The notes: a model not told the origin generated them from the sequence alone. 64,000 nucleotides of DNA from Sporomusaceae bacterium FL31 (GCA_003990955.1 BIFV01000008.1:613066-677065); one strand, 5' to 3'. Shown: positions 17,971 to 27,513, counted from the stretch's first letter. Made by a program: numbers and translations.

Positions 17971-18633
17971 ATGATGCTGCTAAGCCGACCGCTCCAACAT
18001 GAATTAATCATTCTACTTTCCATTATGGTCTTACTGATTCCAACTCTATTAATTTTCAAGCGAAAAAACAGATGGAAGTTAATGCTGGCGCTTTTTATTA
18101 CGATACCGCTGTTTATAACCTACATTCCCAACAAACCAATCCCACCCCAGTCGGCAGCCCACACAGAAGATAGTTTTACATTATCCCAGCAGCAAGCAGC
18201 CTTCCAAAAATGGTTTAAAGAATATCAGATCTCTTTGGATAACCTTGATAAAATCCGTCAAGATTTTACCAGAACGCTGCTTGAATTAGAGACAGGTGAA
18301 TTATCAAAAGCATCTGCCTCCGAAGAATTTACCATCATCCTGACAAAAGCCCGGACTTATCATGAAGACTTAGAGAAATCACTTCCCCCGCCTGAATTGC
18401 CGCTAGCCCAGCAGCAACTCATTATGAACCTGATTCGTGAAACTCAGACCTCATCGACTACCTACATACAATTACTTGAAGACTCAGTAAAGACATTAGA
18501 CGAACCTAAAAATAAACCTAAAAAAACAGCCGATTTAGCGAACGAAATAAAAAAATCGGCCATACTGGCCAGTCCTGTTTATTTAGATATTATGCCAACA
18601 ATCGCTAAGCTCAAAAACGATCTTAAACTTTAA
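17971..18633 (+). CDS. Uncharacterised membrane-anchored protein
   Basis: 220 residues. Two hydrophobic segments (about 10-28 and 37-52) are followed by a long, charged, helical domain (about 65-220), probably outside the cytoplasm, with several possible coiled-coil stretches and a PPPELPLAQQQ turn in the middle. AAGGAG lies nine bases before the ATG, which is doubled (MM). I do not recognise the family. The next gene, 99 bases downstream on the same strand, encodes another membrane protein, so the two may be co-transcribed. Confidence 0.7.
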   Translation: MMLLSRPLQHELIILLSIMVLLIPTLLIFKRKNRWKLMLALFITIPLFITYIPNKPIPPQSAAHTEDSFTLSQQQAAFQKWFKEYQISLDNLDKIRQDFTRTLLELETGELSKASASEEFTIILTKARTYHEDLEKSLPPPELPLAQQQLIMNLIRETQTSSTTYIQLLEDSVKTLDEPKNKPKKTADLANEIKKSAILASPVYLDIMPTIAKLKNDLKL

Positions 18634-18732
18634 GCTTTTAAGGCCGACCTCATCGAAATGAGTATGCATAAAAAGTTAAATATCGCTGAACCTATATTGA
18701 AGGGTTTTTATAGATTAGGCGGGTAGATCACT

Positions 18733-19263
18733 ATGGAACAAGTTATGATATTTCGTGCGGGATTATTATTGGGCTTTCTTTTTGCCGCCTGGCGGTGGGG
18801 AGACTGGCATAACTGGCGGAACTATTATCCTACAATATTATTTACCATGCTGGTCAATATTACCGCCAGTTATTTAGCCTATCATCAGCTTTTGTGGGTG
18901 TTTACACCTGACAAAATTTTTACAACCCATACTGTACTGAACATTTTTAATACCTTTACCATCTTGCCGCTGACGACCTTACTGTTTCTATCCCACTTAC
19001 CGAGAACTACACTGCTTAAGAAATGCCGTCATATCATCCTATGGATTCTGCTTTATGGCATTATTGAAGCAATTGATCATCAGCAAGGCGGCATCACCTA
19101 TCTGCACGGCTGGTCGTTATGGTGCTCAGTCTTGCTCAACTGCACCATGTTCCCTATTTTGGCCATCCATCGCCATCATCCGGTTATTGCATGGCTCATC
19201 ACCTTTTTGGTCGCTTGGCTGGTTATTATCAATTTTAATTTTTTCGCTGCCGAAATACGCTAA
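18733..19263 (+). CDS. CBO0543-family integral membrane protein
   Basis: 176 residues, about five or six hydrophobic helices, rich in Trp and Tyr. The early AAWRWGDWHNWRNYYPTIL stretch and the WILLYGIIEAIDHQ segment resemble CBO0543-type proteins found in spore-forming Firmicutes, of unknown function. A second, more diverged member is at 30993-31484. The gene is closed by a clear terminator at 19285-19317. Confidence 0.7.
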   Translation: MEQVMIFRAGLLLGFLFAAWRWGDWHNWRNYYPTILFTMLVNITASYLAYHQLLWVFTPDKIFTTHTVLNIFNTFTILPLTTLLFLSHLPRTTLLKKCRHIILWILLYGIIEAIDHQQGGITYLHGWSLWCSVLLNCTMFPILAIHRHHPVIAWLITFLVAWLVIINFNFFAAEIR

Positions 19264-19284
19264 AACGATCTTGAACGTAATCAC

Positions 19285-19317
19285 GCTGTACTGAACACCC
19301 TTTCAGTACAGCTTTTT
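19285..19317 (+). terminator. Intrinsic terminator
   Basis: An 11-bp perfect stem GCTGTACTGAA/TTCAGTACAGC is followed by TTTTTATTT. Confidence 0.9.
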
Positions 19318-19414
19318 ATTTCTCTGTTACAGCCAAGCCTTTGCAGGGTTACTTGATTAAGAAAGATAATTATTTTTACTGATTCTCAAAGCGCTTTCAT
19401 TGCTGCAGAAACAA

Positions 19415-19443
19415 TTGACATCCGGGTTGAAGAAGTGTAATCT
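19415..19443 (+). promoter_or_regulatory. Sigma-A-type promoter of the TetR/RND operon
   Basis: TTGACA (19415-19420) and TAATCT (19438-19443) are separated by 17 bases, ahead of the TetR-type gene. Confidence 0.65.
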
Positions 19444-19567
19444 ATTGGTAATGATAATACGGAAATAGTTTTCCTGGTTTGTGGTAAGATTTAATGAAAT
19501 TATTTACTAACCATTATCTCTCATGCATTACATCAAAGGATGAATTTTAATGATAGGAGGATTAGCA

Positions 19568-20143
19568 TTGAGACATCGAATATTTTGTGAAGCCGTTAAG
19601 GAAATGAATGAACGCGGCGTCAAATTTACTATGGATGATTTAGCACGGCGACTAGGAATCAGCAAAAGAACATTATATGAGAATTTTTCCTCAAAAGAAG
19701 AACTCGTCGGCTCAATTCTAACTTCAGCTATTAATGAAATCAAAACAAAACGTGAAATGATTGTAAATGACCCAACTCTGGATATCCCGGAAAAATTCAA
19801 ACAAATCATGCTGGTTCGACCCTCATTATGCCCTGAAAAAACTGACTGTGTCGCCATTGACATCAAAAAATTCCTGCCCGATCAGTGGCGGATTGTCGAA
19901 GAAGATATTGAAGAACGCTGGAAAATTATCGAAAAGCTCATTCAACAAGGAGAGCAGACTGGCTGTTTCAGAAAAGTATTTTTTCCGGCGGTGCTAGTGA
20001 TGTTTAAGGGCGCCTTTCATGAATTTGCTAACCACAATTTTTTACTGCAACACAAGGTCACAATGAAAGAAATGATTGAGTTTATGACAGATATTCTGCT
20101 ATTTGGCTTAGTAACAAAAACTAACCAGGACTACAAGTCTTGA
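19568..20143 (+). CDS. TetR/AcrR-family transcriptional regulator
   Basis: About 191 residues. The N-terminal helix-turn-helix reads FTMDDLARRLGISKRTLYENFSSKEEL (about 19-45), the standard TetR DNA-binding domain. The rest is a helical ligand-binding domain with no recognisable ligand signature. The TTG at 19568 follows AGGAGG with seven-base spacing, while the ATG at 19550 lies before that site and is not used. It is the first gene of a unit with the RND adaptor and permease, so it probably represses that pump and its own promoter. Confidence 0.9.
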   Translation: MRHRIFCEAVKEMNERGVKFTMDDLARRLGISKRTLYENFSSKEELVGSILTSAINEIKTKREMIVNDPTLDIPEKFKQIMLVRPSLCPEKTDCVAIDIKKFLPDQWRIVEEDIEERWKIIEKLIQQGEQTGCFRKVFFPAVLVMFKGAFHEFANHNFLLQHKVTMKEMIEFMTDILLFGLVTKTNQDYKS

Positions 20144-20193
20144 CTAGATAATCCCCCAAATCTGAAACTCACAAAAGCGAGGAGGAAATAACG

Positions 20194-21327
20194 GTGAACA
20201 AGAAAAGCATCATATGGCTTATGGCACTTTTTTTAATTACAGCAACAGGATGCAGTAAGCAGCAAGCCGCCCGTCCACCGCAGGAAGTCGCGGTTAAGGC
20301 GATGCAGGTTATCCAGAAAGATACACCTGTTACATACGAGTATGTTGGCGAAATCGTAGCCAAAGATGAGGTGCCCATTAAGGCACAAGTTTCCGGCAAT
20401 ATTGCCCGTAAATTAGTTAAAGGTGGCGACACCGTACGGGCAGGGCAGCCTTTGTTTGAAATTGATCAGCGCAATTATACGGCAGCCGTTGCTGACGCCC
20501 AGGCTCAGGTGGCACAAGCGCAGGCTTCATTAAGCAACATTCGCCGCGATGTTGTCCGTTATCAAAGTTTAGCTGCGCAGGGAGGAATCGCCGCCCAAGC
20601 ATTGGATACTTCGATGTCACAAGCCGAACAGGCGCAAGCTCAAGTCAATGCCTATCAGGCGAAGTTGGATCAAGCGAGCAATGATTTAGCGGATACCTTG
20701 GTTTTATCACCAGTTGACGGTCGCATTGGTGTCGGCGAGTTAAGTGTCGGCGGTTATGTACAGGCCGGCAGTACGGTGATGGCAACAGTCTCTAGCGTAG
20801 ATCCTGTGCAAGTTCGCTTTAGTATGAGTGAAAATGAATATCTAAAATTTGCCCGTATCGGCAGTTCTCCAGATGCCTGGGGACAAAACCTCAAACTGGT
20901 TCTCAGTGATGGCAGTGAATACCCCCAAGCCGGCCACTTGGAACAAATCGACCGCGGATTGTCTAGTCAAAGCGGTACTTTGGCTATGAAAGCAACTTTC
21001 AGCAATCCACAACACTTACTTGTTCCAGGCATGTTTGCCAGAATTGTCGCAGTAGGCGAAACAAGGCCTGCAGCGATTCTGATTCCACAAAGAGCTGTCC
21101 AAGAAATGTTGGGTAAAACTTTTGTGACAGTAGTCGGCGCTAATAGTGAAGCCGTCACAAAACCGGTAAAATTAGGACCAAAAGTTGGCAATCTGCAAGT
21201 TGTTGAAGAAGGCCTTACGCCCCAAGATGTCGTTGTTGTCGAAGGGTTTGCCAAAACACAGCCCGGGGCTCCGCTAAAAGTAACTATGATCGGGCTGGAT
21301 GATCTGAATATTCCAGTTGCGAAGTAG
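20194..21327 (+). CDS. RND efflux periplasmic adaptor lipoprotein (AcrA/MexA type)
   Basis: 377 residues starting at GTG 20194, six bases after GAGGAG. The signal peptide ends in a lipobox (TATGC near residue 20), so the mature protein is lipid-anchored. It has the split lipoyl domain (about 55-75 and 165-190), an alanine- and glutamine-rich coiled-coil hairpin (about 95-160), then beta-barrel and membrane-proximal domains. It bridges the inner-membrane permease encoded just downstream to an outer-membrane channel. It is direct evidence for an outer membrane in this organism. Confidence 0.93.
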   Translation: MNKKSIIWLMALFLITATGCSKQQAARPPQEVAVKAMQVIQKDTPVTYEYVGEIVAKDEVPIKAQVSGNIARKLVKGGDTVRAGQPLFEIDQRNYTAAVADAQAQVAQAQASLSNIRRDVVRYQSLAAQGGIAAQALDTSMSQAEQAQAQVNAYQAKLDQASNDLADTLVLSPVDGRIGVGELSVGGYVQAGSTVMATVSSVDPVQVRFSMSENEYLKFARIGSSPDAWGQNLKLVLSDGSEYPQAGHLEQIDRGLSSQSGTLAMKATFSNPQHLLVPGMFARIVAVGETRPAAILIPQRAVQEMLGKTFVTVVGANSEAVTKPVKLGPKVGNLQVVEEGLTPQDVVVVEGFAKTQPGAPLKVTMIGLDDLNIPVAK

Positions 21328-21339
21328 GAGGGCGGATCT

Positions 21340-24300
21340 ATGGCTAAATTCTTTATTAACCGACCAATATTCGCAATCGTTATTGCTATTCTGATTACCC
21401 TGGCGGGCAGTATTGCCGCCTTTAACCTGCCAATCGCCCAATATCCGCAGATTACACCGCCTCAGGTCAGTGTCAGCGCAAGCTATACAGGTGCCAATGC
21501 GGATGTTGTAGAAAAAACAGTAGCTCAGGTTATTGAGCAGCAGGTTAACGGCGTTGAAGGCGCGGTCGCTATGACTTCGACCAGTGCCGACTCAGGCCGT
21601 TATAGCATGAATGTAAAATTCGAGCTGGGTCAAAATCCCGATATGGTCACCATGTATACCCAAAACCGGGTGGTTCAGGCTAATGCCGGACTGCCGCAGG
21701 ATGTACAGCTGACCGGGGTAACAACCCGGAAGGTTTCGCCAGACACAGCTCTCTACTACAGCCTTATTTCGCCAGACGGAACTTATGACAGCGTCTTTCT
21801 GAAAAACTACGGCAGTATCAATATTATTGATGATATCCGTCGGGTTAAGGGTGTCGGAGATGTTAGTGAGTATGGCTCTGACTATAGTATGAGAATCTGG
21901 CTCAAGCCAGATAAATTAGCACAATTAGGTGTTACGGCGTCAGATATCACCAATGCAATTAAAGAACAAAACGTGCAGGCACCGGCAGGTACGATTGGTC
22001 AGCTGCCATCCGTAGCCCAGCAGGAATTCCAATACACTGCTAGTGTCCAAGGACGTCTGGTCACTGAAGAAGATTTTAGAAAAATTATCATTCGTTCACA
22101 ACCTGACGGCTCAGCCATTCATCTGGGTGATGTCGCCAGAGTAGAATTAAGTGCCAAAGACAACACGTTTAAAAGCAGCTTCAACGGACAGGATTCGGTC
22201 GTATTTGCCGTTCAGTTGACCACTGAGGCCAATGCCTTAGAAACGATTGCCGGTGTCCGCAACGTCATTGAAGATGCAGCAAAACGATTCCCTCCTGGCA
22301 TGGAGTATCGTATTCTAACCGATAATACCAAATATATCCGCGAGTCAATTGAGAAGGTGTTACACACATTCTTAGAGGCACTGGCTTTGGTTTTAGTCAT
22401 TGTGTATTTATTCCTGCAAAACTGGCGGGCAACTTTGATTCCAATGCTAGCCATTCCAGTTTCTTTAATCGGGACATTCGGAGCCTTCGTATTATTAGGT
22501 TTCTCGATTAATACACTGACCTTGTTTGCTATGGTACTGGCAATCGGTCTGGTTGTTGATGATGCGATTGTTGTCGTTGAGGCCGTTGAACATCATATGC
22601 GTCATTCCGGCCTTAGCCCTAAAGAAGCCACCGTTCGGGCCATGGAAGATGTATCAGGCCCGGTTATTGCCATTGCGTTTGTACTCGCATCTGTTTTTAT
22701 CCCGGTTGCCTTTTTTGGAGGAACAACGGGCGTATTATATAAACAGTTCGCACTGACAATCGCTGTTTCGATGGCCTTATCAGCCATTGTAGCGTTGTCA
22801 CTGACACCAGCCCTCTGCACCCTCTTGCTTCAGCCTCATACTGGCCAAGAACGGACTGGCATGTTGGGAAGATTTTTTGACAAATTCAACTTGTGGTTTG
22901 ACAGCTTAACTGAAAGCTATTCCAATGGTGTCCGGCATTCCATCCGCTGCGCAAAACTTTGGGGTGTTGGATTAGTGGTCATCCTGATTTTGTGCGTCGG
23001 TATGCTCAAGATTATTCCTTCCACCTTCGTTCCCAGTGAGGATCAAGGGTTTATGATGTCAGTGGTCAGCCTGCCTGAAGCAGCCAACATGAACCGTACC
23101 CGGTCTGTTGCCCAGCAGGTTGGTGAGATTTACCGTTCACTGCCTGGTGTAGAAAACACCGTAGAGATAGCGGGTTATGATGTCTTGGCCGGAGGCCAGA
23201 AATCGAACGGCGCCATGGTTATTGCTGCAACATTACCATGGTCAGAACGGACAACACCGGATAAACAAATCAATGCCATCCTCGGCCAGGCCATGGGAAA
23301 AGTCGGTGGTTTGCCGGAAGCAACCGTTTTCGCCTTTAATCCACCTGCATTACCAGGGATTGGAACAGTTGGCGGCCTAAGCTTTATGATTCAGGACAGA
23401 GGTGGCTCATCGCTAGCCGAAATGAATAACGTTTCGCAGCAATTTCTTGCCGCTGCCCGCCAACGCCCGGAAATAGGTATGGCACAATCAAGTTTTCGCG
23501 CTGATACTCCTTCTTATAAATATGAGGTCAACCGCGAAAAAGCAAAAGCGTTGGGAGTTCCTGTTCAGGATATCTTTACCGCACTGCAAACTTTCCTCGG
23601 CGGCGTACCAGTCAATGACTTTAACCGGTTTGGCCGGACTTATAAAGTCATGCTGCAAGCTGAACCAGAGTTTCGTATTGACGTCGATGCAACCCGTTTC
23701 TTCTATGTACGCAACTCAGCAGGTACTATGATACCGCTTAATACACTGGTTACACCTGTCGCCACCAGTGGTCAGACCTTAATTAAACGCTTTAATGGCT
23801 ATCCGGCCATGCAGATTAACGCAACCACGGCTCCAGGCTATAGCTCCGGCCAGGCCATGCAGGCTTTGGAAGAAGTAGCGGCTCAGGTATTACCCAAAAC
23901 GTTTACCTACGAATGGGCTGATTTAAGCCGTGAAGAAAAGCTTTCCAGCGGCCATACTCCTGTAATCTTTGGCTTTGCCCTCTTGTTCGTATTCTTGTGC
24001 CTGGCTGCGTTGTATGAAAGCTGGAACATCCCGTTTGCGGTATTGCTGTCTGTGCCAACTGGAATCTTAGGCTCTGTGCTGTTCCAGTATGCGCGCGGAC
24101 TTGAAAATAGTGTTTATATGCAAATTGGTTTAGTTATGCTCATCGGCTTGGCAGCCAAAAATGCTATCTTGATTGTAGAGTTTGCCAAAGTCAGAACAGA
24201 TAAAGGCATGGACCCTGTACAGGCGGCCATTGAAGCCTCTAAGCTCCGCCTGCGTCCGATTCTAATGACTTCATTCGCCTTCATTTTAGGTTGTATCCCG

Positions 24301-24477
24301 CTGGCTCTGTCAACAGGTGCAGGTGCAGCCGCTCGGACAGCCCTTGGGACAACAGTTGTTGGCGGTATGCTGGTAGCTACCGGCTTAGGTATCTTCCTGG
24401 TTCCCGTATTATTCGTATCCATTGAATACGGTGCCGCTAAATTCAAATCATTTAGATCAAAGCAACATACAGCTTAG
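21340..24477 (+). CDS. RND multidrug efflux permease (AcrB/MexB type, HAE1)
   Basis: 1045 residues with twelve membrane helices, two large periplasmic loops and internal duplication. It begins MAKFFINRPIFAIVIAI, as HAE1 pumps do. The proton-relay aspartate pair is in VGLVVDDAIVVVEAVEHH (near 405) and the partner lysine in IGLAAKNAILIVEFAK (near 940). It lies 12 bases after the adaptor gene and has its own AGGAGG. A TolC-type channel is not encoded here, so it is presumably supplied from another locus. Confidence 0.95.
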   Translation: MAKFFINRPIFAIVIAILITLAGSIAAFNLPIAQYPQITPPQVSVSASYTGANADVVEKTVAQVIEQQVNGVEGAVAMTSTSADSGRYSMNVKFELGQNPDMVTMYTQNRVVQANAGLPQDVQLTGVTTRKVSPDTALYYSLISPDGTYDSVFLKNYGSINIIDDIRRVKGVGDVSEYGSDYSMRIWLKPDKLAQLGVTASDITNAIKEQNVQAPAGTIGQLPSVAQQEFQYTASVQGRLVTEEDFRKIIIRSQPDGSAIHLGDVARVELSAKDNTFKSSFNGQDSVVFAVQLTTEANALETIAGVRNVIEDAAKRFPPGMEYRILTDNTKYIRESIEKVLHTFLEALALVLVIVYLFLQNWRATLIPMLAIPVSLIGTFGAFVLLGFSINTLTLFAMVLAIGLVVDDAIVVVEAVEHHMRHSGLSPKEATVRAMEDVSGPVIAIAFVLASVFIPVAFFGGTTGVLYKQFALTIAVSMALSAIVALSLTPALCTLLLQPHTGQERTGMLGRFFDKFNLWFDSLTESYSNGVRHSIRCAKLWGVGLVVILILCVGMLKIIPSTFVPSEDQGFMMSVVSLPEAANMNRTRSVAQQVGEIYRSLPGVENTVEIAGYDVLAGGQKSNGAMVIAATLPWSERTTPDKQINAILGQAMGKVGGLPEATVFAFNPPALPGIGTVGGLSFMIQDRGGSSLAEMNNVSQQFLAAARQRPEIGMAQSSFRADTPSYKYEVNREKAKALGVPVQDIFTALQTFLGGVPVNDFNRFGRTYKVMLQAEPEFRIDVDATRFFYVRNSAGTMIPLNTLVTPVATSGQTLIKRFNGYPAMQINATTAPGYSSGQAMQALEEVAAQVLPKTFTYEWADLSREEKLSSGHTPVIFGFALLFVFLCLAALYESWNIPFAVLLSVPTGILGSVLFQYARGLENSVYMQIGLVMLIGLAAKNAILIVEFAKVRTDKGMDPVQAAIEASKLRLRPILMTSFAFILGCIPLALSTGAGAAARTALGTTVVGGMLVATGLGIFLVPVLFVSIEYGAAKFKSFRSKQHTA

Positions 24478-24490
24478 ACCATTTAATCAA

Positions 24491-24527
24491 AAACCGTACA
24501 GGATTAAACTCCTGTACGGTTTTTTTT
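24491..24527 (+). terminator. Intrinsic terminator of the RND operon
   Basis: A 12-bp stem AAACCGTACAGG/CCTGTACGGTTT with an 8-base loop is followed by eight T residues. Confidence 0.95.
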
Positions 24528-24547
24528 CGGCTGGATATTACCTCAGC

Positions 24548-26767
24548 CTAGTTTCTCAGCTTTACAAGTTTGATAAACACTTGGACAAGGTCAGGGTCAA
24601 ACTGTGTACCTGAACAACGATCAAGTTCTGCAACAGCTTCATCCTGGGTCATCGCCTGACGATAAGGCCGATCATTGGTCATTGCATCATAGGCATCTAC
24701 AATGGCCAAAATCCGGCACGCAATGGGGATATCATCACCTTGCAATCCCAGTGGATAACCACGCCCATTCCACCATTCCTGATGTTTTAAGATCCAATCG
24801 GCAATTGGTGCCAATTCGGCTGATGCCTGAGCTACCCGGTAACCAATTTCACAATGACGTTTCATGACTTCAAATTCGTCATCAGTCAGCCGCCCTGGCT
24901 TAAACAGAATATGATCCGGAATCCCTACTTTGCCAATATCATGAAAGCGACCTAATAAGCGCAAATCTGAGAGCTTGCTTTCAGTTACACCGGCAGCCAA
25001 AGCCAGTTCAACAACCAAATCCTGCAACCGGTCAGCATGCCCGTCAGTAACAAAATCACGCACTTCCATGGCTTTTGCTAGCGTATGAACGATGGCACTT
25101 CGCGTACTCTGACTGCTATGCAGTTTTTCACGATACATGTTGTCATCAGCCGCTTTATATACATCCCGCATATCCTGTTCAGGAGACAATCGGTCTCCTA
25201 AACCAACTGAAATGCTAATTGGAATTTGCGTATTCTCTTCACGAAACTGCTTGACTTTTTGACGTAGGTTATGACAGAGTTTTTCAATCCCCTGACTGTC
25301 CTGATCAAATACAACGACAGCAAATTCATCCCCGCCCACCCGAGCCACCAAGTCTTTGCTGTGAAAACATTCTTGAATCAGTCTGGCTGCATTGATGAGC
25401 AGTTCATCACCAGCCTGATGACCTAACGTGTCGTTGACTAGCTTAAGACCATCGATATCACAAACAATAATACTTACCGGATACTGGCCGCTGAAATTTA
25501 AACGATCCAATTCTTCCTCGAAGCTGGCACGATTATATAAGCCAGTAACCCGATCATACAATCCTAAATATTTTAGTTTACGGTCCATTTCAACCCGTTC
25601 GGTAATATCCCGCACAATGGCGATGGCATCACCGGTACCGCAAACCATCATTCTGGCTTCCCTCCACTTCACTTTTCCATCCATCTCAATATCATACTCA
25701 AAATATTGTGTGGTTTTCATCGAAAATGAGCGTTGCAGGTTTTCTTTATATTGCTGTGCAATATGAGCTGGTAAAAAAGCCTCAACGTTATGACCAATAT
25801 GCGGTGTCATATCAATCAAAGGAGCCTGGAAATCGCTGCCGTTCTCAAATTCCAACAGCGTTCCTTGTTGATCAAAACGCAGGATCAAATCCGGCAATGC
25901 ATCGATAAGCGCCTGATTGCGCAATTGACTTCTTTGAAGCGCTTCATGTAAATGGGCACTTGCTAAGGCGATGGAAGCTAACTCAGCAAAGCTCTCTAAC
26001 GTGCGCCGTTCCTCTTCATCAATGATATGATCAACCGTATAGTTCATACTGAACACGCCCACGACCTTATCAGCAACTTTAAGAGGCAGTCCTACGCCAG
26101 CCCGCAGCAATTCATAATTTGACCCATGCAGCCGCCCTTCCCATTCATGATAATTCGAAATAATGACCATTGTTTCATTGGTCCAGACTTTTCCGATAAT
26201 GCCCTCATCCCGACTGACACTATGATGGATTGAATCAGGCGGAAAACCTTCCACCACATTGGGACGCATGACTTGTTTGCTTTCATCCAATAAATAGATG
26301 TAACCATACTGGGCCCCGCTCAGCACCATCATTTTTCTTACCACGTTTTGCAGCAGCTCGTCTACCGTTCGTTCCTGCATTAAGATCAGTGCTGCTTCGT
26401 GTAAAGCCGCCAGGCATTCATTCCGTCGGTTAATAATGCTTTCCTGGCACAGCAGTTCATCGAATTGATGCCTTAATTCTTCTTCAGCAGCATATAGTTC
26501 TTCATAAGTTGCAGCAATTTCTTCATTTTGCTTATGTAAGCTTTGCTCTCTTGCCGTTAACACGCGATGATTAGAGCGAATTAAATAGTAAAGAACCGCC
26601 GCAGTGATTGCTATAAAGAGCCAACCCTTTATCACTTCAAGTTTTCCTCGTAAAACCAGATCGGTGACTAAATATCCGCTGATAAGGTCGGATAATAAAA
26701 TCCATAATGTCCCTATGACCGCATAGCTTGCAGCAACTCTTAGCGCACTTGATCTGACAGGCTTCAT
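24548..26767 (-). CDS. GAF-PAS-GGDEF-HD-GYP c-di-GMP sensor protein
   Basis: 739 residues. Two membrane helices (about 10-58) and a coiled coil (about 68-115) are followed by a GAF domain (about 120-270), a PAS domain (about 285-395), a GGDEF domain (about 405-560) with an intact GGDEF loop, and an HD-GYP domain (about 565-739). The last carries HDIGKVGIPD, HQEWWNGRGYP and DAYDAMTNDRPYR. It could make and break c-di-GMP. The residues five before GGDEF read HSKD, so the RxxD inhibition site is missing its arginine. The GAF and PAS domains suggest cytosolic sensing. Monocistronic, oriented against the RND operon. Confidence 0.92.
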   Translation of the reverse strand: MKPVRSSALRVAASYAVIGTLWILLSDLISGYLVTDLVLRGKLEVIKGWLFIAITAAVLYYLIRSNHRVLTAREQSLHKQNEEIAATYEELYAAEEELRHQFDELLCQESIINRRNECLAALHEAALILMQERTVDELLQNVVRKMMVLSGAQYGYIYLLDESKQVMRPNVVEGFPPDSIHHSVSRDEGIIGKVWTNETMVIISNYHEWEGRLHGSNYELLRAGVGLPLKVADKVVGVFSMNYTVDHIIDEEERRTLESFAELASIALASAHLHEALQRSQLRNQALIDALPDLILRFDQQGTLLEFENGSDFQAPLIDMTPHIGHNVEAFLPAHIAQQYKENLQRSFSMKTTQYFEYDIEMDGKVKWREARMMVCGTGDAIAIVRDITERVEMDRKLKYLGLYDRVTGLYNRASFEEELDRLNFSGQYPVSIIVCDIDGLKLVNDTLGHQAGDELLINAARLIQECFHSKDLVARVGGDEFAVVVFDQDSQGIEKLCHNLRQKVKQFREENTQIPISISVGLGDRLSPEQDMRDVYKAADDNMYREKLHSSQSTRSAIVHTLAKAMEVRDFVTDGHADRLQDLVVELALAAGVTESKLSDLRLLGRFHDIGKVGIPDHILFKPGRLTDDEFEVMKRHCEIGYRVAQASAELAPIADWILKHQEWWNGRGYPLGLQGDDIPIACRILAIVDAYDAMTNDRPYRQAMTQDEAVAELDRCSGTQFDPDLVQVFIKLVKLRN

Positions 26768-26856
26768 AACAACATCCTCCCGGCTACAATATAGCTTTAT
26801 TCTGTTTTTCGACTAATTAATACAATTCCCTTCTTTGGAAAAACTTAGGCCATAGA

Positions 26857-26887
26857 AAAAGCTGCTGCCAAATGGCAGCAGCTTTTT
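26857..26887 (-). terminator. Intrinsic terminator after the small YjcZ-like gene
   Basis: A 13-bp perfect stem AAAAGCTGCTGCC/GGCAGCAGCTTTT with a 4-base loop. Confidence 0.85.
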
Positions 26888-26912
26888 GGGGTTACCAGTA
26901 TACCTAAGTAAT

Positions 26913-27026
26913 TTAGAAAGTACCGCTGCAAGTATCATCGTCGCAGAAGCAGAACAATAAGATAATGATAATAATGATAATCCAAACCCAACTATCGCGA
27001 CCGCCATGACCACAACCAAAACCCAT
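26913..27026 (-). CDS. YjcZ-like small membrane protein
   Basis: 37 residues starting MGFGCGHGGRDSW, followed by a single helix made almost entirely of isoleucine and leucine, then FCFCDDDTCSGTF. The glycine-rich start, Ile-rich helix and short acidic, cysteine-containing tail match the YjcZ/sporulation small-peptide type of Firmicutes. AAGGAGG lies seven bases before the ATG, and a strong terminator follows. A paralog lies 380 bases away at 27406-27513. Confidence 0.75.
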   Translation of the reverse strand: MGFGCGHGGRDSWVWIIIIIIILLFCFCDDDTCSGTF

Positions 27027-27205
27027 AAGAATTCCTCCTTATTTTAAACCATTGTAGTTGGAACTTTGCTATATCCTATGTAATGGTCAAGACCCTTGAC
27101 ACTGGAGCAAGAATATTTTTTAAAAGATGTTCGTCATCATTTCCTTACTATTATGTAAGGAATATGCATATCTTTAGACTAAGGACAAAACCCGGAGGTG
27201 CTATT

Positions 27206-27343
27206 GTGTTAAAACCAGATGCCACCAGCAAAGAAGAACTCCAGGTCCCTAATCCCTTTAAAGGAAGTCTGCAGTACGCCATTCTTTGCTTCCCCGCCCT
27301 GATCGCCTGGCTATGCCTGCTATTTCTGTTACGTCCAAGATAA
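27206..27343 (+). CDS. Small single-helix membrane protein
   Basis: 45 residues from GTG 27206, which is well spaced from GGAGGTG. A polar 20-residue N-terminus (LKPDATSKEELQVPNP) is followed by one hydrophobic helix (about 24-42) and an RPR end. The longer frame back to 27083 lacks a ribosome binding site. The family is unknown. It is closed by a terminator at 27349-27383. Confidence 0.6.
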   Translation: MLKPDATSKEELQVPNPFKGSLQYAILCFPALIAWLCLLFLLRPR

Positions 27344-27348
27344 TAATT

Positions 27349-27385
27349 AACAAAACACCCCTGGTTGCCAGCGGTGTTTTGTTAA
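27349..27385. terminator. Bidirectional intrinsic terminator
   Basis: An 11-bp stem AACAAAACACC/GGTGTTTTGTT lies between convergent small genes. Confidence 0.8.
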
Positions 27386-27405
27386 GGCGGGCAATATGTA
27401 GTTTG

Positions 27406-27513
27406 TTAGCAGGTTGATGAACAATCGTCTTGACAGCAAAAGAAGAATAGTAGAAGAATTATGATAACAATAACAATCCCGCTACCATTATTTCCAAAAC
27501 CACCGAAACCCAT
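27406..27513 (-). CDS. YjcZ-like small membrane protein (second copy)
   Basis: 35 residues starting MGFGGFGNNGSG, then one Val/Ile/Leu/Phe helix and CCQDDCSSTC. It has the same plan as the protein at 26913-27026 (Gly-rich start, single helix, Cys/Asp-rich tail) but differs in sequence. GAGGAGG lies upstream. An ATG two codons earlier touches the ribosome binding site and is less likely. The product is probably membrane-embedded, and its role is unknown. Confidence 0.75.
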   Translation of the reverse strand: MGFGGFGNNGSGIVIVIIILLLFFFCCQDDCSSTC

